From Archangium lipolyticum (GTDB lineage Bacteria > Myxococcota > Myxococcia > Myxococcales > Myxococcaceae), in NCBI RefSeq assembly GCF_024623785.1, contig NZ_JANKBZ010000023.1:123219-187218 (forward strand): a DNA stretch of 64,000 nucleotides. The letters run 5' to 3'. How positions within the stretch are numbered: the first letter of the stretch is position 1; each line of letters begins with the position of its first letter. The notes below the pieces were generated by a model, which searched no databases, had not been told where the DNA came from, and worked only from the letters and a program-made list of their open reading frames with translations. Below are positions 45,416 to 54,229 of this stretch, piece after piece. Both the position numbers and the translations under genes were made by a program.

Positions 45416-46998
45416 CGGCTCTCCGCCTCGAGCAGGCTCCGCAGTTGTTTGCGATCGACCTTCCCGTTCGGGCTGAGCGGCATGTCGGAGAGCCGCTCGA
45501 TGCGATGAGGAACCATGTACTCCGGCAGCCGCTGCGTCATCCGGGCGAGGACATCCCGCACGGGAGGCATCTCGCCGCTGACGAAAGCGACGATTCCCCG
45601 GGCGGCTCCTTGTTGGATGGGCCAGGCCAGCGCGGCCACGAACCCGGCCTGGGTGACGGCGCGCAGGTGCGCCTCGACTTCCTCCAACTCCACCCGGTTG
45701 CCCAGGATCTTGACCTGATGATCGACGCGGCCAAGGTGATGCAGGCAACCGGCTTCGTCGCGGCGGGCAAGGTCGCCCGTCAGGTACCAACGTCTGCCAT
45801 CGATCGTCGGAAACCGGGACGCCGTGAGCTCGGGCGCTCCCAGGTAGCCTCGCGCGAGCTGTGGCCCGCCAACCGCCAGCTCTCCCTCCTGGCCGGGACC
45901 GAGGAAGTTCAGTGACTCGTCGACGATCGCCACTCGCGTACCGGGCAAGGGCATGCCGATCGCGATCACATCCCGCCCGGGGGTCTGGATGGGATGCGTG
46001 CTGTAGCACAGTGCCGTGCAGGTGACGGTGGCTTCGGTGGGCCCATAGAGGTTGTCAATCACGCTATTGGGCGCCGCTTCCGCCCACGCCCTCGCGGCGG
46101 CCACCGACAGGGGTTCACCGCCAAACATCGAGCAGCGGAGGCTGGGGAGCACGCCCGGGCGCAGCGCCCGTGTCCGCTGCGCCAACCCGATGATCGATGG
46201 AACGGAGACCCAGACGGTCAACTGCTTGTCACGGATGAACCTGACCGAGTTCATGATCTGGTTGCGCGGCAGCACATGCAGCGACGCGCCAGCGCCCCAG
46301 GTCAGGAACATGTCGTGGACCGAGACGTCGAAGTTCAGCTCGCAGGTCTCGGGGAGACGGTCTTCGGGCGTGAACCTGTAGCGGTCCATCATCACCGTCA
46401 GGTAGTGATGGACCGCTCCCGCGGAGATCATCACCCCTTTCGGAACACCGGTCGTTCCCGAGGTGAACTCGATGTAGGCCAGATCGTCCGCCGACACGTG
46501 GGCGGGGGCATCGAGCGCCCTGGCATCCGGCAACGCCCGGAGCCCATGGATGCGCTTGCCGTGCATCGCGGGTGTCTTCTTCAGGACGGCTGGATCCGGC
46601 ACGAGGAGCAGGTTGGGACTGGCCTCGAGCACGCGCTCCGACAACAGGCGTGCGCCTTCGGCGTCGGTGATCAGGGCATCGAGGTGGCACAGCGAGAGCA
46701 CGGTCCGCAGCCGCTCTTCCGGAAGTCTCGAGCCCAGGGGGACATACGTCGCGCCAGACCATGTCGCACCGAGGACACCGATACAGGCTTCGATGCTACG
46801 CGATGCCAGGATTCCGACACGCCATTGCCTCTCATGTTGGATACCAGAATCGAGCGCGGTGGCCAGGACGCGCGCGACCCGCCGGGCCAGTGTCGCCAGC
46901 TCGCGATAGGTCAGCTCTTCGCCATCGGCCGAGAGCGCCAGTCTGTCCGGGGACTCGATACTGTTGCGATGGAACGGGAGCGCGAGGTTGTAGTTCAT
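45412..46998 (-). CDS. Stand-alone adenylation enzyme (AMP-dependent ligase, DltA/NRPS-A type)
   Basis: 528 residues. Adenylation core motifs in order: YIEFTSGTTGVPKGV (A3), NFDVSVHDMF (A4, with the Asp that binds the amino group of amino-acid substrates), NLYGPTEATVT (A5), WYLTGDLARRDE (A7), GRVDHQVKILGNRVELEEVE (A8) and SPNGKVDRKQL (A10, catalytic Lys). The Asp in the A4 motif points to an amino acid rather than a fatty acid. It would adenylate its substrate and load it on the carrier protein encoded two genes on. The exact amino acid cannot be read by eye. First gene of the operon; ribosome site weak. Confidence 0.88.
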   Translation of the reverse strand: MNYNLALPFHRNSIESPDRLALSADGEELTYRELATLARRVARVLATALDSGIQHERQWRVGILASRSIEACIGVLGATWSGATYVPLGSRLPEERLRTVLSLCHLDALITDAEGARLLSERVLEASPNLLLVPDPAVLKKTPAMHGKRIHGLRALPDARALDAPAHVSADDLAYIEFTSGTTGVPKGVMISAGAVHHYLTVMMDRYRFTPEDRLPETCELNFDVSVHDMFLTWGAGASLHVLPRNQIMNSVRFIRDKQLTVWVSVPSIIGLAQRTRALRPGVLPSLRCSMFGGEPLSVAAARAWAEAAPNSVIDNLYGPTEATVTCTALCYSTHPIQTPGRDVIAIGMPLPGTRVAIVDESLNFLGPGQEGELAVGGPQLARGYLGAPELTASRFPTIDGRRWYLTGDLARRDEAGCLHHLGRVDHQVKILGNRVELEEVEAHLRAVTQAGFVAALAWPIQQGAARGIVAFVSGEMPPVRDVLARMTQRLPEYMVPHRIERLSDMPLSPNGKVDRKQLRSLLEAESR

Positions 46999-47362
46999 CG
47001 TGTCTGGCGGGGTAATGACTGGGGGCCTCCAGGCGGAATCTAGGTAGGGTGCCGGCCGCGGCCCGTGTCATTCCACGGCATGTGTTTTCCCCCCTGAATG
47101 AATCGTCCGCGGTTGCATTCATCCCAACGCTGGGTTGCCCGAGAGGGCTGGAGCGATGCACTCACCCCTCGGGAGTCAGGTTGTGAATCAGGGCCGACGT
47201 CGAAATCCGGCGCCGGGCGTCGCAGGGCACAGACGGCCGGCGCCGGCGGGCGTCTCCACCGCGAGGGTGTTTCCAGCCGGGACGGGGACCGTCGAGTTCG
47301 ACACGAGCAAGCTGTTCAACTTCGTGGAGACCGAGTACATGCTGCGAGTGCCGGAGGAATCC
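46999..47362. other. Intergenic region of 364 bases with a 43-base repeat
   Basis: Lies between the divergent adenylation and alpha/beta hydrolase genes. It contains one copy of the 43-base hairpin repeat at 47133-47175. From 47262 a frame continuing into the hydrolase gene has codon bias, so the true hydrolase start could lie further upstream, but no ribosome site supports it. Confidence 0.45.
47133..47175 (+). repeat. 43-base hairpin repeat, copy 1
   Basis: Identical at 42 of 43 positions to 53021-53063. It begins GGTTGCCCGAGAGGGCTGGA and ends CCTCGGGAG; the ends can fold back, though this copy has one A-C mismatch in the stem. Its two copies lie in unrelated intergenic regions. Confidence 0.85.
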
Positions 47363-48370
47363 ATGGGCGCGGTGTGGAGCGATCAAGCAGACCCGAATCC
47401 CCGGCGTCGGCGACGTCGCCGATGGCTCGCCGCCGGAGGCATCCTCGCCGGCCTCGGACTGCTCATGAGCTTCGCGCTGCGCAGCCCGTCTCCGGTCGGG
47501 TACTTCATCTCCGCAGCGTCTCAGGACCGCTTTCTCGTGGCGTACAACCGCGCGATGGCGGACATGCCTCAACCGGATCGGACGCTCGACCTCCGCACGT
47601 CGTACGGGGTGGTACGGGTTTATCATTTCGCCGGAGCCGCTCCCGCTGCCGTACCGCTGCTGTTGTTGCCCGGCAGGGCGTCAGCGTCACCTGTCTGGGC
47701 GGACAACATGCCGGCCCTGCTCGGTGTTCGCAGCCTCTACACGATCGACCTCCTCGGCGAGCCTGGGATGAGCATTCAGTCCCGACCGATCACCAGCGCT
47801 GATGACCATGCTCGATGGCTGCACGAAGTCCTGCTGGCGTTGCCCGAGAGCAAGGTCCATCTCCTCGGGATGTCGATCGGTGGGTGGACGGCGATCAATC
47901 TGGCCGTCCGTCAGCCGGAGAAGATCGCCAGTGTCACCGTGCTCGACCCGATCATGACCTTCAACAACCTCTCTGTGGAAGCGATCGTCCGGAGCATACC
48001 GGCGAGCGTGCGCTGGTTCCCCAAGGCGTGGCGCGACAGCTTCGCCAGCTGGACGGCGAACGGGGCGCCGGTCGAGGACGTACCTGTGGCCGTGATGATC
48101 GAAGCCGGCATGCAGTCGTACGCGTCGAAGCTCTCGGGTCCGGTTCGAATCACCGAAGAGCAACTCACCGCGCTGGACATCCCGGTGCTGGCGATCATCG
48201 CCGGCGCCTCCGGCATGCACGACTCCGCCGAGGGGGCTGAGACGGCTCGTCGGCTGCTCGAGCCCGGTGAGGTCAAGGTCTATTCCGAAGCGTCGCACGC
48301 GATCAACGGTGAGTATCCCAACGAGATCGCCGCCGACATCTCCGGCTTCCTCGGTCGGATCGAGCAGTGA
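47363..48370 (+). CDS. Membrane-anchored alpha/beta hydrolase
   Basis: 335 residues. An arginine-rich stop (RRRRRRR) and one helix (WLAAGGILAGLGLLMSFAL) at residues 12-38 form a signal anchor, so the enzyme faces the periplasm. Catalytic elements: LLLLPGRASAS (oxyanion region), HLLGMSIGGWTA with nucleophile S171, VLDPIMTFNN, IIAGASGMHD and a C-terminal SEASHAING with the His. ATG 47363 follows CGGAGGA by five bases, better than the longer frame. An esterase or peptidase of unknown substrate; divergent from the DltA-like gene, but a functional link is only a guess. Confidence 0.8.
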   Translation: MGAVWSDQADPNPRRRRRRRWLAAGGILAGLGLLMSFALRSPSPVGYFISAASQDRFLVAYNRAMADMPQPDRTLDLRTSYGVVRVYHFAGAAPAAVPLLLLPGRASASPVWADNMPALLGVRSLYTIDLLGEPGMSIQSRPITSADDHARWLHEVLLALPESKVHLLGMSIGGWTAINLAVRQPEKIASVTVLDPIMTFNNLSVEAIVRSIPASVRWFPKAWRDSFASWTANGAPVEDVPVAVMIEAGMQSYASKLSGPVRITEEQLTALDIPVLAIIAGASGMHDSAEGAETARRLLEPGEVKVYSEASHAINGEYPNEIAADISGFLGRIEQ

Positions 48371-49006
48371 CGTCGTCGGGAAAGCGGGTTCGATCGCACA
48401 ACTCGGGCGGCCCCCTCAGCAGCCCTCCTCTCTATCCCACGCCTTCAAAAGGCACCGTGCCCGGAGGACCTCTTTGAGGGTGCTACACGGTCTCCATGCA
48501 GCCCTCGAAGATGCCCCAGTCGGTCGGGCAGTGAGTGCGTGGGGCACTCGCGCCTGTGGGAACACGGCATGAGCGGCGTGCGGCATGCGCTGGGGAAGGT
48601 CTCCGCGCACTTGCCGCGCATCTTGGAGGTCGAGACTGAACCACCGAGGGTTTCCGGGGTGACTCGAGCAGCGGAGGAGTAGGGGCCATGACAGGGGGCG
48701 CCCACGCTCTCGCCCGCGCCGTTCCACCTTCGAACATCCGGGGGCCTCGTGTCGGGCCGCGAGCCCGCTTCCTCGAAGGCACCGAGGGGATTCGAGCAGT
48801 GTCGTTGATCCTGCACGCGCTCTACCTCTCGGTCGCATTGTTTGGAGTGCAGGCCAATCACAGCTTCCGCCTCCCCCATCTCGAACAAGAGGAGCTCGAA
48901 CAAAGAGGCAGGGTCATCGGACGGCAGAACGTCCTCCGCTGACCGCCACGACCTTCGCGGGGGCTCGGCTCCTGGTTGTGATTTCTCATCCTGAGGAATA
49001 CGGAAC
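48371..49006. other. 636 bases without a recognised gene
   Basis: Several frames are open on both strands but none combines a ribosome site, codon bias and a known fold. The longest frames (for example 48688-48942 plus, with SLILHALYLSVALFGVQ) may be debris of a lost gene. The end (48960-49006) carries the promoter and GAGGA box of the next lipoprotein gene. Confidence 0.35.
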
Positions 49007-49588
49007 ATGAATACACGGAGTGGATTGTTCGCGGTGGCGGTAGGGGCGTTGACTGCTCTCGGGTTGGCGTGTGGCGGTGCGGAGTCGGTGGATGAGCTGC
49101 CGCCCGAGCCTCCGGAGAACGAGGTGAACTTCCCGGCGCTTGTGCAGGGCGTCGTCAACGGTTGGACGATCAACACCTCCGAGGAGTTCCCACCCATCGG
49201 GTGCGGCGCCGGAAGTCTCATCAACCAGATGAGGTGCGTGGGAGGCAACTGCGACGACGTGGGCGCCTACTGCGCGTCGGCGGGCGCGACCTTCAGCGAT
49301 ACGTACTGGACGAGCTACTTTTCCGAAGAAGGAACGAACTACCGGACCTGCAGTGCGGGGTGGTGGATGACGGGGCTCGTCTGTCGGGGCGCGCACTGTG
49401 ACGACATCTCCATCCAGTGTACGCAGGTCACCAACCGCGGCACTGGGTCGTGCCGCTGGGCGGATCGACAGTTTTCCGAGGAGTTCCCCAACACGTACAG
49501 CCTGCCCTCGGGCTGGTACGCGAGGGGTCTGGCCTGCACGGGCGGGTTGTGTGACAACCTGCGCGTCTACGAGTGCCAGCTGCTGTAG
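49007..49588 (+). CDS. Cys-rich lipoprotein with three FSEE-type repeats
   Basis: 193 residues. MNTRSGLFAVAVGALTALGLACG is a lipoprotein signal with lipobox LGLAC. After an acidic linker (about 25-45) three repeats of about 45 residues follow, each with SEEF or FSEE, a G-(W/A/S)-x-x-(M/R)-x-x-x-C segment and a CD(D/N) hook, for instance MRCVGGNCDDVGAYC, LVCRGAHCDDISIQC and LACTGGLCDNLRVYEC. The cysteines are spaced for disulfide pairs, so it should be outside the inner membrane. Function unknown; proteins with such repeats are common in myxobacteria. GAGGA precedes ATG 49007. Confidence 0.75.
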   Translation: MNTRSGLFAVAVGALTALGLACGGAESVDELPPEPPENEVNFPALVQGVVNGWTINTSEEFPPIGCGAGSLINQMRCVGGNCDDVGAYCASAGATFSDTYWTSYFSEEGTNYRTCSAGWWMTGLVCRGAHCDDISIQCTQVTNRGTGSCRWADRQFSEEFPNTYSLPSGWYARGLACTGGLCDNLRVYECQLL

Positions 49589-49853
49589 TCCCTCTCCGGG
49601 CATCACCCCGCGCGCACGCACTCGGGGTGGGTGTAGAGGTTTAAGCGCCCGTCACGCGCGAAAGTGGCCAGGGTGAGCCCAGCACGCTCGGCGGAGTCGA
49701 TGGCGAGCGAGCAGGCCGCGGAGACGACCTCTCCGAAGCACTCCGCTGGAGGTCGGCCGCTCGCTCCTCCGTTGGGACCGGTCAGCGACCCTTCCGGACC
49801 GGCTGGCCCTTCGTCACGAGGCGCCGCGGTTCGAGCGCCTACAGTCCCGCGCC

Positions 49854-50777
49854 ATGCATGCCATCGAGGTCGTGGGGCTCAAGAAGACGTACGGCAAGGG
49901 CTGGCGCCGCGCCGGTCAGGTCGCGCTCGCGGGCGTGGACCTGCACGTGCCGGTGGGCAGTGCGTTCGGGCTCATCGGGCCCAACGGCGCGGGCAAGACG
50001 ACGTTCATCAAGTCGGTGCTCGGCATCGTGCGGCCCACGGGGGGCGAGGTGCGGGTGCTCGGTGGTGACCCCGAGGACCCCGCGGTGCGCGCGCGCATCG
50101 GCTACCTGCCCGAGCGCCTGCACCTGCCGGGGGCGTGGACGGCCACGGCGTTCCTGAACACGGTGGCGCGGCTGAAGAACCTGCGGCGCGATGTGGCCGC
50201 CCATGCGCGCCTGCTCGAGCGCGTGGGCCTGGCCGACGCGGCGGGCCGGCGCATCGGGGGCTACTCCAAGGGCATGCGGCAGCGGCTCGGGCTCGCCGCG
50301 GCGCTGCTCGGCGAGCCGGAGCTGCTCATCCTCGACGAGCCGACGGACGGCATCGACCCCATGGGCCGCATGGAGGTGCGCCGCATCCTGCAGGACGAGG
50401 TGCGCCGCGGCGCCACCCTTTTTCTCAACTCCCACCTGCTGGCGGAGACGGAGCGCGTGTGTGACCGCATCGCCATCCTCGGCGAGGGCCGGGTGCTGCG
50501 CGAGGGGCGGCTGGAGGACCTGCAGCGCACCGGGCACCGCTGGTCGATGCGCTTCGCGCCGGGCGCGAGCGCGCAGGTGCTGCGGGCCGCGGGCTTCACG
50601 CCCGCTGGCGACGAGGGCGACGGGCGCTGGACCCTGGGGACGCCGGACGCCGCGGCGCTCAACGCGGCCCTGGGCCAGGCGCTCGCGGGCGGCGCGCTGC
50701 TGGTGGAGTTGCGGCGTGATGCGCAGGACCTCGAGGCGGTGCTGACGAACGCGGTGGGCGCGGGGGTGGCGGCGTGA
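49854..50777 (+). CDS. ABC-2 type transporter ATP-binding protein
   Basis: 307 residues. Walker A GPNGAGKTT, the signature YSKGMRQRLGLAAALLG, Walker B LLILDEPTDGID and HLLAETE switch are intact. The last 90 residues form a small alpha/beta extension (QVLRAAGFTP...ELRRDAQDLEAVL) seen in ABC-2 exporters of the CcmA/NodI group. Partner of the permease that starts inside its stop codon (GTGA). Substrate unknown. Confidence 0.9.
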   Translation: MHAIEVVGLKKTYGKGWRRAGQVALAGVDLHVPVGSAFGLIGPNGAGKTTFIKSVLGIVRPTGGEVRVLGGDPEDPAVRARIGYLPERLHLPGAWTATAFLNTVARLKNLRRDVAAHARLLERVGLADAAGRRIGGYSKGMRQRLGLAAALLGEPELLILDEPTDGIDPMGRMEVRRILQDEVRRGATLFLNSHLLAETERVCDRIAILGEGRVLREGRLEDLQRTGHRWSMRFAPGASAQVLRAAGFTPAGDEGDGRWTLGTPDAAALNAALGQALAGGALLVELRRDAQDLEAVLTNAVGAGVAA

Positions 50778-51610
50778 ACGGAGTCCTGGGCATCGCAGGC
50801 TACGTCTTGCGCGAGGCGCTGAGCCGCAAGTTCATCCTCGCCTTCCTGGTGGGCATCACGCTGCTGCTCCTCACGCTCACGTTGTCGCTGCGCATCGAGG
50901 TCCTGGACGGCGCGCTCGCCGCCACGCGGCTGTTCGGCCAGTCCCTGGACCACGCCATCCAGGCCGTCGACATGGCGCTGCGGCCGCTCTACATGGTCAC
51001 CGCCTACCTGGTGTTCTACGGCGGCATCCTCTTCGGCCTGGTGGCGTGCTCGGACTTCGCGCCTGGCCTGCTGTCGCCCGGCCGCATCGAGCACCTGCTC
51101 GCCCTGCCGGTGCACCGCTGGCAGGTGCTGGTCGGCACGTTCGTGGGCGTGATGACGTTGGGGGTGGGCGGTGCGGCGTACGGAGCGGGCGGCCTGTGGC
51201 TCATCCTCGGCGTCAAGACGGGGTACTGGACGGCGGGGCCGCTCATCGCGGCGCTGCTCGCGTGCGTGGCGTACGCGGCGGTGTACGCGGTGATGCTCAC
51301 CTGCGCGACGCTGGTGCGCAGCGCGGCACTGTGTGCGGCCGCGGGCGGCGCGTTCCTGGTGCTGGGCGTCATCGCCGGTTTCCGGCGCAGCATCGCGCCG
51401 GTGTTCGAGGAGGGGGTGAGCCGCACGGGCTTCGAGCTGCTCACGCTCTTCCTGCCCCGCCTCAGCTCGCTCGCCAACGCATCGGCATCCATCGCCGCAT
51501 CCATCCCCCTCGAGCAGCACTCGCTGGGAGCGGTGAGCGCAGGTGTGGGCCTCTTCGGCGTGGGCGCGCTCGCGCTCGGCCTCTGGCACTTCGAACGGAA
51601 GGACTACTAG
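50774..51610 (+). CDS. ABC-2 type transporter permease
   Basis: 278 residues with six membrane helices (FILAFLVGITLLLLTLTLSL at the front, VTAYLVFYGGILFGLVACSD, AGPLIAALLACVAYAAVYAVML, LGAVSAGVGLFGVGALALGL). The ABC-2 layout GYVLREALSRKFI plus PGRIEHLLALPVHRWQVL is clear. Made with the ATP-binding protein by stop-start overlap (GTGA). Its stop TAG directly precedes the ATG of a third gene. Confidence 0.87.
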   Translation: MNGVLGIAGYVLREALSRKFILAFLVGITLLLLTLTLSLRIEVLDGALAATRLFGQSLDHAIQAVDMALRPLYMVTAYLVFYGGILFGLVACSDFAPGLLSPGRIEHLLALPVHRWQVLVGTFVGVMTLGVGGAAYGAGGLWLILGVKTGYWTAGPLIAALLACVAYAAVYAVMLTCATLVRSAALCAAAGGAFLVLGVIAGFRRSIAPVFEEGVSRTGFELLTLFLPRLSSLANASASIAASIPLEQHSLGAVSAGVGLFGVGALALGLWHFERKDY

Positions 51611-52720
51611 ATGAAGACGCGAGGCGCGCGGTTCCTGGTGCTCGCCGTGGTGGTGTTCGCCGCCGCGGCGCTACTGATGTGGTTCGGACAGGGTGAGGAG
51701 GCGCTCAGCGCGAGCGAGCAGCCGCCGGTGGAGTTCCCGCGCCGGCTGCGCGCCCAGGAGAAGACGCGCGCGCAGGCGCGGCGCACCTGGGTGGTTCCGA
51801 CGCCGGACGCCGGGCCCCAGGGGGCTACGGACCCGCTGCTCGCGGCGCTGCCACGAGGCAAGGGCAAGACGGCCGTGGTGCTGGAGGCCAACGCCCTTCG
51901 CCACTCGCCCATCGGCGAGCTGCTGCTCGAGTGCCTCTATCGCGACGGCGGCAAGCAGCTGCGGCAGCTCCAGGAGCGCACGGGCATCGACCCGCTCACG
52001 GACCTGGACCGGCTCGCCATCACCGACGAGGGCCTGGTGCTGTCGGGCAACTTCGGCAAGGCGAAGACCGACGAGCTGCTCGGGAAGCATGGGCGCTCGA
52101 GCTACGGCGACTCCGCGCGCATCTACGAGCCCCCGGCCGGGCGGGCGCTCGCCGACGGCGGCGTGGGGCGCGGCGGCGGGCCCACGTTCGCGACGTGGGG
52201 CAACCAGATGATCGTCATGGGCCGGGACCGCAACGGGGTGCGCGACGTCATCGACCGGGTGGAGGGGCGTGGCCCGCAGGAGCCGCCGGTGCTCGGCGAG
52301 ACCGCGACGTACGGCGAGGTGTACGGCGTCATCGCGACCCGCACCCTCGCGGACGTCCTCCCGCCGGACCAGCGCGAGATCGCCGAGCAGCTGGTGCGCG
52401 CCGCGGGCGCGGTGGAGTTGCACGTGGATGCACGCGGAGACGTGGCGCTGGTGGCGGACGTGAAGGGAGAGGACGTGCAGGCGGTCTCGGATCTGGGCAA
52501 GAGCCTGGGCGGGGCGCTCGCGCTCGCGCGCATGCGCGCGCAGAGCCAGGGGCAGGAGGACCTGGCGAAGCTGCTCGACTTCGCGCGCGTGCGGCCAGAC
52601 GGGGACGCGTTCCGGCTGGAGGTGGCCTTGCCGCTCGACGTGCTGAAGGAGCGGCTCGCCTTCTGCCGCGAACCTGTCCCGGAAGCGGCGGCCGGGGACG
52701 GAGGGGTGGAGCGGCTGTAG
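51611..52720 (+). CDS. Membrane-anchored protein of unknown function, third gene of the ABC operon
   Basis: 369 residues. One N-terminal helix (FLVLAVVVFAAAALLMWFG) anchors it, with an Arg/Glu-rich linker after. The body has no family I can name; it contains KTAVVLEANALRHSPIGELL, DLDRLAITDEGLVLSGNFG and a C-terminal LEVALPLDVLKERLAF that looks like an alpha/beta domain. Its ATG follows the permease stop without any gap and a GGAAGGA box lies at the right distance, so it belongs to the exporter operon; a periplasmic accessory is likely (inference). Contains runs of glycine and aspartate (GVGRGGG). Confidence 0.7.
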   Translation: MKTRGARFLVLAVVVFAAAALLMWFGQGEEALSASEQPPVEFPRRLRAQEKTRAQARRTWVVPTPDAGPQGATDPLLAALPRGKGKTAVVLEANALRHSPIGELLLECLYRDGGKQLRQLQERTGIDPLTDLDRLAITDEGLVLSGNFGKAKTDELLGKHGRSSYGDSARIYEPPAGRALADGGVGRGGGPTFATWGNQMIVMGRDRNGVRDVIDRVEGRGPQEPPVLGETATYGEVYGVIATRTLADVLPPDQREIAEQLVRAAGAVELHVDARGDVALVADVKGEDVQAVSDLGKSLGGALALARMRAQSQGQEDLAKLLDFARVRPDGDAFRLEVALPLDVLKERLAFCREPVPEAAAGDGGVERL

Positions 52721-53186
52721 CGCAACCACCGGAGTCTGCCAGGATACGACTCCGCGAATCGTGCAACTCAGTACCGTCATCGACTTCCGCGGCCCTGAAG
52801 GCACGACGACGGCGAATGGCAGTTGCAAGTCCGCCTTGGGCCGCAATTGCGCGGCCAACTACGCCACCAACTCGACGGGGGACTTCCAGCTGAGTTCGTC
52901 GGTGATCTCCGCGATCAATGCGTCGTCAACACTGCGCGGTGCGCTTGGGTCCGTGGCTCCGATCCAAACAAGTGACCCTTCAAGGTCGACGTCGCCCGAG
53001 AGGGGCGTCGAAGAGCTCGAGGTTGCCCGAGAGGGCTGGAGCGATGCACTCACCTCTCGGGAGAGAACCTGTCCATCGGGGGAAGATGAGGAGGAGGCGA
53101 GCGTGGCGCTTGCGCAGCCCTCGCGGTGGCTGGCGTCCCTCGAGCGCCATGTCCAGCGCTCTGCCACGCGTCCCGCCCGGTCCCGC
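52721..53186. other. 466 bases without a recognised gene, with the second 43-base repeat
   Basis: On the minus strand 52859-52970 reads with coding bias (IGATDPSAPRSVDDALIAEI) but has no visible start or family, so it may be a remnant. 53021-53063 is the second copy of the hairpin repeat; the neighbouring 52991-53010 stretch has a half-similar CCCGAGAGGGG. Nothing else is recognised. Confidence 0.4.
53021..53063 (+). repeat. 43-base hairpin repeat, copy 2
   Basis: Matches 47133-47175 at 42 of 43 positions. Here the arms CCCGAGAGG (53026-53034) and CCTCTCGGG (53053-53061) are perfectly complementary around an 18-base loop, so this copy folds into a nine-pair stem. Confidence 0.85.
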
Positions 53187-54008
53187 CTAATGGGTGAGCA
53201 TGGTCAGCGCGCGTCGGTAGAAGACCATGTGCCTGGGCAGCACGGTGTCGCGCCCGATGAAGCGGCGGGTGATTTCCTCGAAGTCCCCCTGGTCCGCCAG
53301 GGCGTTGAGGTCACGGCTGGTCCAGTACCAGGCCGCCACGCGGAAACCCACTTCGGGATTCGCGGCGAGCTCGGGGTCGTTCTCCAGGTCGATTCCCAGC
53401 GCCTTGCCGGCGGCACGGTAGTTGGCCCGGCCGGTGAGCAGGAGGGGGCCGCGGCCCTTGTAGCGAGCGCCGTCCCCAGGCCGCACGTTGCCCAGGTCTT
53501 CCCGTCCCTCGTACTGCTCGCCTGAATCCGGCTCCTCGAGCAGATTGAGCTGGCCCGTCACGAAGGCGAGCTCCGCGAGGAAGGCCGCCTGACGCTGGGG
53601 CGTCGTGATGTCCGCCTCGAGCATCGCCTTGTTGAGGTGCGGCAGCAGCTCGGCAGCCCGCATCTCCGAGCAGTTGGGCATGACGGTTCGCAGCTGCTCC
53701 AGGGTGAGACCCGGGCCTTCGGGCTCTTCCTGCTCCGGAGGCCGGAAGTGGACCCCGAGCTCGCGCCAGGTGTCGGAGTCCACGATGCCGTCCTCGTTCA
53801 TTCCCCTGCCTCGCTGGAAGGACAGCACCGCATCCTCTGTCTGCGAGCCGAAGAAGCCATCGGTCGGGCCGGGGTTGAAGCCGGCTGTCATCAGCCTGCG
53901 TTGCAGCTCCATCACCAACGGGCCACGCGAGCCCTTGTGCAGCACGGTGGGCAGGCCCACGGACGTGAGTTGAAGGAACGTCGTGTCGATCTCGGTAGGA
54001 GTTGGCAT
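53187..54008 (-). CDS. Peptidoglycan-binding GH19-type muralytic enzyme
   Basis: 273 residues. The N-terminal 85 residues are a PG_binding_1 domain (VLHKGSRGPLVMELQRRLMTAGFNP and GFFGSQTEDAVLSFQR). The C-terminal part is of the GH19 chitinase/endolysin type: LLPHLNKAMLEADITTPQRQAAFLAELAFVTG with the Glu pair and YKGRGPLLLTGRANYRAAG. No signal peptide is evident, which fits phage-like or toxin-exported enzymes. An enzyme of this type cleaves glycan strands of peptidoglycan; here it might act in lysis or predation. GGAGG precedes ATG 54008. Confidence 0.82.
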   Translation of the reverse strand: MPTPTEIDTTFLQLTSVGLPTVLHKGSRGPLVMELQRRLMTAGFNPGPTDGFFGSQTEDAVLSFQRGRGMNEDGIVDSDTWRELGVHFRPPEQEEPEGPGLTLEQLRTVMPNCSEMRAAELLPHLNKAMLEADITTPQRQAAFLAELAFVTGQLNLLEEPDSGEQYEGREDLGNVRPGDGARYKGRGPLLLTGRANYRAAGKALGIDLENDPELAANPEVGFRVAAWYWTSRDLNALADQGDFEEITRRFIGRDTVLPRHMVFYRRALTMLTH

Positions 54009-54229
54009 CACGGAAACCTCCCTCTGCTTCAAGGTGCGGTGGTGCCAGCGGCTTTGTGAAGGCTGGCAACTTCCAGACAGGCATCCGCTCCCCGCCAGGG
54101 CAGGGATCCGGCAGCTTCAGAGAGACAGCACTGCGGGAGTGCCCACGGCTGGAACTTCGACGCCGAGGGGAGAGGCCAGAGCCCGTCCAGTCCTGGGGTT
54201 CGCGAGTGTCGGCTGCCTAGATTCTGGCC

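Noticed and set aside
48445..49248. Long minus-strand frame in the gene-poor stretch
   Set aside because: No ribosome site or fold, and it runs over the start of the lipoprotein gene.
52859..53167. Minus-strand frame ending in a plausible peptide
   Set aside because: Only 112 bases have coding bias and there is no start; kept as remnant text, not as a gene.
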